A stretch of 64,000 bases of DNA from Georgenia soli (GTDB taxonomy: Bacteria > Actinomycetota > Actinomycetes > Actinomycetales > Actinomycetaceae). The notes beneath the pieces were generated by a model. The model had not been told where the DNA came from. It made no database searches and was given only the letters and a program-made list of their open reading frames with translations. The stretch covers positions 3,910,701 to 3,974,700 of the forward strand of contig NZ_PDJI01000004.1 of assembly GCF_002563695.1 (NCBI RefSeq), written 5' to 3'. This document shows positions 57,019 through 64,000 of the stretch, in pieces. Every line of letters starts with the position of its first letter. The first letter of the stretch is position 1. Made by a program: the position numbers and the translations under genes.

Positions 57019-57561
57019 GGGCTGACGCATGCGGCGGAAGTAGAAGCTGCGCCCGAACGCGTAGAACCCGGTCCACGGCTGGATCTGGTCGGCGCCGAAC
57101 TTCTTGCGCAGCCGGCGCTTGAGCAGCTGGACCATGATCAGGGAGTCGACGATCGCGACGAGCAGGACCCCGTACATGCCCAGCACCAGGGCGTTGGCGA
57201 GCTGCGGGAACTGCCCGGCGAACATCATCGCCACGATCATCACCAGCGCGAGCGGCATGAAGAACTCGGCGATCGACCAGCGTGCGTCGACGTAGTCGCG
57301 GGCGTACCGGCGCACCGGTCCCTTGTCGCGCAGCGGGAGGTAGCGCTCGTCGCCGGTGACCATCGCCTGGCGCTGCTTCATGTAGGCCTCGTTGCGCTGC
57401 TCGCGCGCGATCCGACGGGCCTCCTTGCGGTCGTCCGGCACGAGCGGGCGCCGGTTGCGGGCCTCGGCCTCCCTGCGCGTGGGCGTGGGGCGGCCCTTCC
57501 CGCCGGCGGTCTCGACGGGCTGCGGCTCAGGCTCGACGGGGGTCTTCTTGCGTCCGATCAC
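56983..57561 (-). CDS. DUF3043 family membrane protein
   Basis: A 192-residue actinobacterial DUF3043 protein: a basic, charged N-terminal half (about 1-90), two membrane helices around 100-150, and a C-terminal basic tail. Function unknown. The GTG at 57561 is 6 nt from a minus-strand TACCCT (plus 57568-57573), a leaderless start. It is divergent from the M20 gene with only 52 bp between starts. Confidence 0.88.
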   Translation of the reverse strand: MIGRKKTPVEPEPQPVETAGGKGRPTPTRREAEARNRRPLVPDDRKEARRIAREQRNEAYMKQRQAMVTGDERYLPLRDKGPVRRYARDYVDARWSIAEFFMPLALVMIVAMMFAGQFPQLANALVLGMYGVLLVAIVDSLIMVQLLKRRLRKKFGADQIQPWTGFYAFGRSFYFRRMRQPKPQVGRGEYPA

Positions 57562-57613
57562 CCCAGCAGGGTAGTCGAGCCGTGGAACCGGACGGGCGAC
57601 TACCCTCGCTCGG
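57562..57613. promoter_or_regulatory. 52-bp divergent region with two leaderless promoters
   Basis: TACCCT on the minus strand (57568-57573) and TACCCT on the plus strand (57601-57606) each end 6 to 7 nt before their GTG start. The two promoters face away from each other and must share or overlap upstream elements. The mirror copy is at 59305-59356. Confidence 0.65.
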
Positions 57614-58402
57614 GTGACCACCGTCGACGAACTCGCCCGCCGCACCCACGAGGCCTTCGGCCGCGTCCGTTCCGACCTCGAGGACCTCGTGCGCATCCCC
57701 AGCGTCTCCTCGCCGGCCTTCGACCAGGCGCACGTGCGTGCCAGCGCGGAGGCGGTCGCCGCCCTGCTGCGCGACGCCGGCATGCCGCAGGTCGACGTCC
57801 TGGAGGTGGAGCTGCCCGACGGCGGGAAGGGACGTCCCGCCGTCGTCGCCCACCGGCCGGGTCCCGACGGCGCACCCACCGTCCTCCTCTACGCGCACCA
57901 CGACGTCCAGCCCCCGGGCGACCCCGCCGGCTGGACCTCGGACCCGTTCGAGCCGACGCAGCGGGGCGAGCGGCTCTACGGCCGCGGCGCGGCGGACGAC
58001 AAGGCCGGGATCATGGCGCACGTCGGGGCCCTGCGGGTCCTCGGCGACGAGCTCGCCGTGGGCGTGACCGTCTTCGTCGAGGGTGAGGAGGAGATCGGCT
58101 CCCCGACCTTCACCCCGTTCCTGCAGGCCTACCGCGACCGCCTGGAGGCGGACGTCATCGTCGTCGCGGACTCCAGCAACTGGAAGGTGGGCGTGCCCGC
58201 CCTGACCACGTCGCTGCGGGGCCTCGTCGACTGTGAGGTCGAGGTGCGGGTGCTCGGGCACGCCGTCCACTCCGGGATGTTCGGCGGCCCTGTGCTCGAC
58301 GCCGTCACCGCTGAATGTCCCGCCTGGTCGCGACGCTGCACGACGAACAACGGCGACGTGGCCGTGGCCGGGGCTCGCCTCCCGCGACGAGGCCGACGTC
58401 GA
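57614..58402 (+). pseudogene. M20-family dipeptidase, left copy, truncated by the fold
   Basis: Zinc dipeptidase related to ArgE/DapE/CPG2. Readable ligands: His95 and Asp97 (YAHHDVQP), Asp128-Asp129 (GRGAADDKAG), Glu158-Glu160 (EGEEEIGSP) and the HAVHSGMFGG dimerisation motif. The frame is intact for about 230 codons, then meets four single-base insertions after 58300 and is lost at the palindrome tip; the C-terminal half of the family (about 200 residues) is absent from the window. Confidence 0.9.
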
Positions 58403-58519
58403 GGCCGAATGACCGAGAATGCCGGCTTTCGTCCACATGCGGGCGGCGAACGGGCCGGTGCCGGCGAGGCGGTAGCCGTCCACCCCGCCGCGTCGGAGCG
58501 GAACTGGTCCTCGGGGTAG
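58403..58519. other. loop of the palindrome
   Basis: 117 bp unique to the tip. On the minus strand they continue the right-arm M20 gene, but the frame must be changed three times to follow the family sequence (SDAA-VDGYRLAGTGPFAARMW, then KPAFSVI, then a GL-D ending). The tip therefore looks error-rich. Confidence 0.85.
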
Positions 58520-59304
58520 TCGACGTCGGCCTCGTCGCGGGAGGCGAGCCCGGCCACGGCCACGTCGCCGTTGTCGTCGTGCAGCGTCGCGACCAGGCGG
58601 GACATCAGCGTGACGGCGTCGAGCACAGGGCCGCCGAACATCCCGGAGTGGACGGCGTGCCCGAGCACCCGCACCTCGACCTCACAGTCGACGAGGCCCC
58701 GCAGCGACGTGGTCAGGGCGGGCACGCCCACCTTCCAGTTGCTGGAGTCCGCGACGACGATGACGTCCGCCTCCAGGCGGTCGCGGTAGGCCTGCAGGAA
58801 CGGGGTGAAGGTCGGGGAGCCGATCTCCTCCTCACCCTCGACGAAGACGGTCACGCCCACGGCGAGCTCGTCGCCGAGGACCCGCAGGGCCCCGACGTGC
58901 GCCATGATCCCGGCCTTGTCGTCCGCCGCGCCGCGGCCGTAGAGCCGCTCGCCCCGCTGCGTCGGCTCGAACGGGTCCGAGGTCCAGCCGGCGGGGTCGC
59001 CCGGGGGCTGGACGTCGTGGTGCGCGTAGAGGAGGACGGTGGGTGCGCCGTCGGGACCCGGCCGGTGGGCGACGACGGCGGGACGTCCCTTCCCGCCGTC
59101 GGGCAGCTCCACCTCCAGGACGTCGACCTGCGGCATGCCGGCGTCGCGCAGCAGGGCGGCGACCGCCTCCGCGCTGGCACGCACGTGCGCCTGGTCGAAG
59201 GCCGGCGAGGAGACGCTGGGGATGCGCACGAGGTCCTCGAGGTCGGAACGGACGCGGCCGAAGGCCTCGTGGGTGCGGCGGGCGAGTTCGTCGACGGTGG
59301 TCAC
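58403..59304 (-). pseudogene. M20-family dipeptidase, right (mirror) copy, frameshifted and cut by the fold
   Basis: Starts at GTG 59304 and matches the left copy to the loop, where it carries further than the left copy: DEADVDYPEDQFRSDAA and then, after frameshifts near 58484, the RMW and KPAFSVI region. It never reaches a natural stop before the turn. Confidence 0.9.
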
Positions 59305-59356
59305 CCGAGCGAGGGTAGTCGCCCGTCCGGTTCCACGGCTCGACTACCCTGCTGGG

Positions 59357-59935
59357 GTGATCGGACGCAAGAAGACCCCCGTCGAGCCTGAGCCGCAGCC
59401 CGTCGAGACCGCCGGCGGGAAGGGCCGCCCCACGCCCACGCGCAGGGAGGCCGAGGCCCGCAACCGGCGCCCGCTCGTGCCGGACGACCGCAAGGAGGCC
59501 CGTCGGATCGCGCGCGAGCAGCGCAACGAGGCCTACATGAAGCAGCGCCAGGCGATGGTCACCGGCGACGAGCGCTACCTCCCGCTGCGCGACAAGGGAC
59601 CGGTGCGCCGGTACGCCCGCGACTACGTCGACGCACGCTGGTCGATCGCCGAGTTCTTCATGCCGCTCGCGCTGGTGATGATCGTGGCGATGATGTTCGC
59701 CGGGCAGTTCCCGCAGCTCGCCAACGCCCTGGTGCTGGGCATGTACGGGGTCCTGCTCGTCGCGATCGTCGACTCCCTGATCATGGTCCAGCTGCTCAAG
59801 CGCCGGCTGCGCAAGAAGTTCGGCGCCGACCAGATCCAGCCGTGGACCGGGTTCTACGCGTTCGGGCGCAGCTTCTACTTCCGCCGCATGCGTCAGCCCA
59901 AGCCCCAGGTGGGGCGGGGCGAGTACCCCGCCTGA
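59357..59935 (+). CDS. DUF3043 protein, mirror copy
   Basis: Identical translation to the gene at 56983-57561. Confidence 0.9.
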   Translation: MIGRKKTPVEPEPQPVETAGGKGRPTPTRREAEARNRRPLVPDDRKEARRIAREQRNEAYMKQRQAMVTGDERYLPLRDKGPVRRYARDYVDARWSIAEFFMPLALVMIVAMMFAGQFPQLANALVLGMYGVLLVAIVDSLIMVQLLKRRLRKKFGADQIQPWTGFYAFGRSFYFRRMRQPKPQVGRGEYPA

Positions 59936-59984
59936 CGAAGCCCCAGGTGGGCGCGGGGCGAGCACCCCGCCTGAGCCGCGCGGC

Positions 59985-61016
59985 TCAGCGTCGCCCGAGG
60001 GCCCGGTTGATCCGGCCCGGCCACGCCGGGCCCTCGTAGACGAACGCGGAGTAGGCCTGCAGCAGGTCGGCGCCGGCGGCGATCATCGCGCGGGCGTCGG
60101 CCTCGGTCGAGATGCCCCCGACGCCGATGATGGTGCCCCGCTCCCCCAGCCGCCCGCGCAGCCGCGAGACGACGGCGAGCGAGCGCTCCCGCAGCGGCGA
60201 GCCGGACAGCCCGCCGGGCCCGAGGTCGTGGTTCACGGTGGTGTTGGTCGCCACCACGCCGGCGAGCCCGAGCTCCAGCGCCAGGTCCGCGACCGCGTCG
60301 ACGTCGTCGTCGGAGAGGTCCGGCGCGATCTTGACGAACAGCGGGACCGCGCGCCCGGCGGACTCGTCGGCGGCCCGGCGCACGGCGGCGAGGATCGGGC
60401 GCAGCGAGTCCACGGCCTGCAGGTCGCGCAGGCCGGGCGTGTTCGGTGAGGAGACGTTGACGACGAGGTAGTCGGCCCACCGGGCGACCTCCCGGGCGCT
60501 CGTCTCGTAGTCGGCGACGGCGCCGTCGAGCGGGGTGACCTTGCTCTTGCCGATGTTCGCCCCGACGACGACGGAACGGCCCCGCCGGGAGCGGCGCAGG
60601 CGCCGCAGCTGCTCGCCGGCGGCGGTGGCCCCGCGGTTGTTGAACCCCATGCGGTTGCGCAGGGCGCCGAGCTCGACGTGACGCCACAGGCGCGGCCGCT
60701 CGTTGCCCGGCTGGGGCCGGGCGGTGACCGTGCCGACCTCGACGAAGCCGAACCCGATCATGTCCATGCCCAGCACCGTGTCCGCGTCCTTGTCCATCCC
60801 GGCCGCCAGGCCGAGGACCCCGGGGACGGGGCGTGCGAGGGGACCGCCGTCGGCGGCCGCGGGCACCGGGACGTCGGGGCGACGGCCGAGGGTCGCACGG
60901 ACGGCGTCGGAGAGCACCGGGACACGGGAGACGGTGCGAATCAGCCCGAGCGCGAGCAGGTGCGCACGCTCAGGGTCGACACGGACGGCCAGGGTGCGGA
61001 AGAGGAGCCGGTACAC
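59985..61016 (-). CDS. pyrD: dihydroorotate dehydrogenase, mirror copy
   Basis: Identical translation to the gene at 55902-56933. A second complete housekeeping pyrD next to the first is unusual and supports an artefact. Confidence 0.9.
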   Translation of the reverse strand: MYRLLFRTLAVRVDPERAHLLALGLIRTVSRVPVLSDAVRATLGRRPDVPVPAAADGGPLARPVPGVLGLAAGMDKDADTVLGMDMIGFGFVEVGTVTARPQPGNERPRLWRHVELGALRNRMGFNNRGATAAGEQLRRLRRSRRGRSVVVGANIGKSKVTPLDGAVADYETSAREVARWADYLVVNVSSPNTPGLRDLQAVDSLRPILAAVRRAADESAGRAVPLFVKIAPDLSDDDVDAVADLALELGLAGVVATNTTVNHDLGPGGLSGSPLRERSLAVVSRLRGRLGERGTIIGVGGISTEADARAMIAAGADLLQAYSAFVYEGPAWPGRINRALGRR

Positions 61017-61084
61017 GTCGCGCGAGCCTACCCGCGACCCCGGCGGGTCCTGCGGCACCGCCCGGCGCCGCGGACCAGGGCTGG

Positions 61085-61576
61085 TCAGCCGCGGTCGGCG
61101 CGTGCGGCGATCCGGGCCGGGCTGGAGTGCCACAACCAGGCGATGCCGAGCAGCGGCAGGACCGCCGGCACGTACCCGTAGCCGCTGCCGAAGCCGGACC
61201 AGACCGTGTCGTCGGGGAACAGCTCGGGGCTGACCACGCTCAGCGTGCCCACCGTCAGCACCCCGACCAGCTCGAAGACCACGGCGGTCCAGCCGACGCG
61301 CCGCATGCGGCGGCCGTTGTGGGCGAGCGCGACGGTGGCGACCACGTACACGACGCCGGCGAGGGCGGACAGCCCGTAGGCGAGCGGCGCCTCGTCCGCC
61401 TTGGTGATCAGCTGCACGCCCGCCCGGGCCGTGGCCGCGACGGCGAAGATGCCGTACACCAGGATCAGGACGCGCCCCAGGCCGAAGGCCGGGCGCCGGG
61501 TGTCCACGGCGGAGGTCGTGACGACCTCCTCGCGTTCGGGCCGCGACCGCACGGCGGCCTCGTCGTTGGTGCTCAT
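61085..61576 (-). CDS. integral membrane protein, mirror copy
   Basis: Identical to 55342-55833. Confidence 0.85.
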   Translation of the reverse strand: MSTNDEAAVRSRPEREEVVTTSAVDTRRPAFGLGRVLILVYGIFAVAATARAGVQLITKADEAPLAYGLSALAGVVYVVATVALAHNGRRMRRVGWTAVVFELVGVLTVGTLSVVSPELFPDDTVWSGFGSGYGYVPAVLPLLGIAWLWHSSPARIAARADRG

Positions 61577-61587
61577 CTCGTCTCCGC

Positions 61588-61941
61588 TCACGCCGTCCAC
61601 ACCTGCCACACCCGCGCCTGCATCGCCAGGATGGCGACGCAGACGACCAGCAGCGCCACCGAGCTCGTACGGGTACGGTCCGCCATCGCCCACACCGCCG
61701 CCACCGGCAGCAGGAACAGCGCGGTGACGAGGTAGCCCCAGAACGTCCACGGCTCGCTGGGGACGTGCCCGCCGGCCCCGGCCACGAGGGCGACGACGAC
61801 CTGGGCGAGCAGGGCGGCCTCGACGGCCCCCGCGCCGACCAGCTGCTTGAAGAGCACGGGGCGGTCCCGCACCGCGTACCACGCCGCCCACAGGCCGAGC
61901 GCGGCGGCGAGGACCGAGGTGATCAGGACGGTGGGGAGCAC
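61588..61941 (-). CDS. small membrane protein, mirror copy
   Basis: Identical to 54977-55330. Confidence 0.85.
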   Translation of the reverse strand: MLPTVLITSVLAAALGLWAAWYAVRDRPVLFKQLVGAGAVEAALLAQVVVALVAGAGGHVPSEPWTFWGYLVTALFLLPVAAVWAMADRTRTSSVALLVVCVAILAMQARVWQVWTA

Positions 61942-61987
61942 CCCGGGAGATTACCGCCCGGCGGCGGCCGGGCTAGCATTCGGGATC

Positions 61988-63457
61988 GTGACCGACCTCA
62001 AGCTCAGCACCAAGGACCCCGCCCGCACGAGCGCCGACGCGATCGTCCTCGCCGTCGCCCAGGACGACGACGGCCCCCGCCTCCTGGCGGCCGGCCTGCC
62101 GCCGAAGGTCCTTGCGCCCCTTGGCGCTCTGCTGCCTGCGCTCGGCGTGACGGGCAAGGGCGACGAGGTCGTCCGGCTCCCCGCCGGCGAGGAGCTGGCC
62201 GCTACCGTCGTGGTCCTCACCGGCGTGGGCAAGGTCACCGACGGTCAGGTGGGTCCGGAGGCGCTGCGCCGCGCGGCCGGCGCCGCCGTGCGCTCGCTCG
62301 CCGGCTCCGCCGACGTCGTCCTCGCCCTGCCCGCCGACGACGCCGCACAGGTGGGTGCCGTCGCCGAGGGTGCGCTGCTGGGTGCCTACCGCTTCGACCA
62401 CTACCGCACGAGCGACCCCGCGCCCGTGGCCCGCATCGAGCTCGCGACCCCGGCCCGGCAGAAGGAGACCCGTGCCGCCCTGGCCCGCGCGCAGGCCGTG
62501 GCCGACGGCGTGCGCGGCGTCCGGGACCTGGTCAACGCCTCCCCGAAGCACCTGTACCCGCAGTCCTTCGCCGAGGAGGCGCTCGCCGCGGCCAAGGGTT
62601 CGCGCGTGAAGGTCACGGTGCTCGACGAGAAGCAGCTCGCCGCGGGCGGCTACGGCGGCATCCTCGGTGTCGGCCAGGGCTCCGCCCGCCCGCCGCGCCT
62701 GGTCAAGGTCGTCCACTCCCCCGCCCGTGCCCGTGCGCACTACTCCCTCGTCGGCAAGGGCATCACCTTCGACTCCGGCGGCCTGTCCCTCAAGCCCGCC
62801 AAGGGCATGGAGAACATGAAGGACGACATGGCGGGCGCCGCCACCGTCCTGCACACCGTGCTCGCGGCCGCGGCGCTGGACCTGCCGGTCAAAGTGACCG
62901 GCTGGCTCGCCCTCGCGGAGAACATGCCCGGCGGCGGCGCGCAGCGGCCCTCCGACGTCGTCACCATGCGTGACGGCACCACCGTCGAGGTGCTCAACCG
63001 ACGCCGAGGGTCGTCTCGTCATGGCCGACGCACTCGCCGCGGCCCGCGAGGAGAACCCCGACGCGATCATCGACATCGCGACCCTCACCGGCGCGCAGAT
63101 GGTGGCGCTCGGCGCCCGCGTGGGGGCCGTCATGGGCACCGACGCCACCCGTGAGGAGGTCGTGGCGGCCGCGCAGGGGGTCGGCGAGCAGTTCTGGCCG
63201 ATGCCGCTGCCCGAGGAGCTGCGCGAGTCGCTGAAGTCGCCGGTCGCCGACATCGCCAACATGGGCGACCGGTACGGCGGCATGCTCGTGGCCGGGCTGT
63301 TCCTGAAGGAGTTCGTCGGCGACCTCCCTGGGCCCACCTCGACGTGGCCGGTCCCGCCTACAACGAGGGCGGCCCCTACGGCTACACCCCCAAGGGCGGC
63401 ACCGGCATGGGCCTGCGCACCCTGCTCGGCGTGCTCGAGGCCGCCGCCCGGGCCTGA
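61988..63457 (+). pseudogene. pepA: leucyl aminopeptidase, mirror copy with frameshift
   Basis: Differs from the intact copy by loss of one Ala codon (near 62456), a 2-bp deletion near 62998 that destroys the NTDAEGRL metal motif, and a 1-bp deletion near 63329 in a run of C that restores frame. About 110 codons between the last two are out of frame, so this copy could not make an active enzyme. Confidence 0.92.
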
Positions 63458-63659
63458 CGGTGCCCCGAGGGCGAAGGCGGGCGCTCGACGTCGTGCGCCC
63501 GCCCGCTCGCTCCTGTCCTCGCGGCCCGCATGTGACGCACCGCACCCCTGCGGTGTGACGCTCGCGGCATGGGACGAATGGGCCTGGACGAGGTTTGGGT
63601 GGAAGAATGGCCGCGAACCGGACCCAGTCAGGGTCATTTGTGCGCTCAAGGAGAGGTAC

Positions 63660-64000
63660 GTGGCTGATACGCAGGAGTACGACATCGTCATCCTGGGGGC
63701 GGGTAGCGGCGGCTACGCGGCGGCGCTCCGGGCGGCCGAGCTCGACCTGACGGTCGCCCTGATCGAGGCCGACAAGCTCGGCGGCACCTGCCTGCACCGC
63801 GGCTGCATCCCGACCAAGGCGCTGCTCCACTCCGCCGAGGTGGCCGACACCATCCGCGAGAGCGCGGGCGTGGGCGTCAAGAGCTCCCTCGAGGGCATCG
63901 ACGTCAGCGCGGTGAACTCCTTCAAGGAGGGCATCGTCAACCGCCTCTACAAGGGCCTGCAGGGGCTCGTCTCCTCCCGCAAGGTCAACCTCGTCAACGG
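63660..64000 (+). CDS. lpdA: dihydrolipoyl dehydrogenase, mirror copy, partial
   Basis: First 113 codons of lpdA, identical to the left copy (FAD motif and the Cys44/Cys49 pair), cut by the end of the window. Confidence 0.9.
   Translation, partial: MADTQEYDIVILGAGSGGYAAALRAAELDLTVALIEADKLGGTCLHRGCIPTKALLHSAEVADTIRESAGVGVKSSLEGIDVSAVNSFKEGIVNRLYKGLQGLVSSRKVNLVN

Larger units (their letters stand above)
52912..58402. repeat. left arm of the 11-kb palindrome
   Basis: 5491 bp that recur as the reverse complement at 58520-64000. Offsets sum to 116912 at the outer end, 116918 inside pepA and beyond, and 116922 at the tip; the shifts equal the indels found. The translated genes are otherwise identical between arms. 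This arm joins seamlessly to 1-52911 and has an intact pepA, so it is the authentic copy. It has four extra single bases in its last 100 bp. Confidence 0.97.
58520..64000. repeat. right arm of the 11-kb palindrome (runs to the window edge)
   Basis: 5481 bp, inverse of 52912-58402. Three deletions relative to the left arm all lie in pepA: 3 bp near 62456, 2 bp near 62998 and 1 bp near 63329. No other difference was found in the genes compared. Confidence 0.97.

Noticed and set aside
57527..58483. A 318-residue open frame on the minus strand crossing the palindrome turn
   Set aside because: It joins the M20 continuation in the loop to antisense of the left-arm M20 gene; it exists only because of the fold.
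58315..59391. A 358-residue plus-strand frame beyond the turn
   Set aside because: It is antisense to the right-arm M20 gene and keeps open only because of codon bias in high-GC DNA.
52912..64000. Terminal inverted repeat or hairpin telomere of a linear chromosome
   Set aside because: The arms carry core metabolic genes, the unique sequence lies outside rather than inside, and no telomere-like palindrome series or tap/tpg genes are seen.

Overview
The window is a high-GC, gene-dense chromosomal segment of an actinobacterium, most likely a member of the Micrococcales (Georgenia/Cellulomonas-like). The lineage call rests on actinobacterial markers: polyphosphate glucokinase, GlnA2 next to GlnE, a type I fatty-acid-synthase-free fabD-fabH-acpP-fabF cluster under a FasR-like regulator, the DUF3145, DUF3052, DUF3043 and DUF4191 families, a type A RNase P RNA, and many leaderless promoters (TAnnnT six to eight bases before a GTG or ATG). 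No phage, transposase, plasmid or CRISPR locus is visible.

Layout. 1-5 kb: dgt, dnaG, a STAS protein and tRNAs Asn and CAT-anticodon. 5-9.4 kb: a tightly coupled corA-crcB-DUF190-crcB ion/fluoride operon, an SGNH lipoprotein, peptide deformylase and DUF3145. 9.4-12.7 kb: an OmpR-type response regulator followed by a histidine kinase that reads in frame into a DUF4173/4153 membrane domain. 12.9-17.9 kb: FAS-II genes plus fasR, with a shared candidate operator. 18.7-18.9 kb: a non-coding 19-bp tandem repeat array. 19-25.8 kb: aceE, DUF3052, an AhpE-like peroxiredoxin, tRNA-Val, NIF3, a coiled-coil protein with a cysteine-less zinc ribbon, and a GNAT enzyme. 25.8-31.6 kb: yaaA, rnpB, small membrane proteins, an MBL hydrolase, ppgK, map and panB. 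31.8-43.3 kb: nitrogen assimilation (glnA2, glnE, glnA1 with a full GlnR operator), interrupted by a PhoX phosphatase and a polar amino-acid ABC transporter. 43.4-53.3 kb: DUF4191, marR-mmpL, a pseudokinase, a TIGR01777 epimerase, then sucB and lpdA (2-oxoacid dehydrogenase E2 and E3). 53.4-58.4 kb: pepA, two membrane proteins, pyrD, DUF3043 and an M20 dipeptidase.

The most striking structure is a near-perfect 11-kb palindrome. Bases 52912-58402 recur in inverted orientation at 58520-64000 around a 117-bp loop, so the lpdA-to-M20 block is present twice head to head and runs to the window edge. The only differences found are small indels: three deletions in the right-arm pepA and a burst of single-base errors at the tip. 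The M20 gene is cut by the fold. This pattern fits a fold-back chimera (assembly or library artefact) better than a settled biological duplication, but the sequence alone does not decide it.

The gene order panB / glnA2-glnE / glnA1-RDD-DUF4191 / epimerase-sucB / pepA matches the conserved actinobacterial block known from Mycobacterium tuberculosis (Rv2213-Rv2225). Here lipA-lipB, which normally sit between DUF4191 and the epimerase, are missing, and marR-mmpL-pseudokinase occupy that slot.
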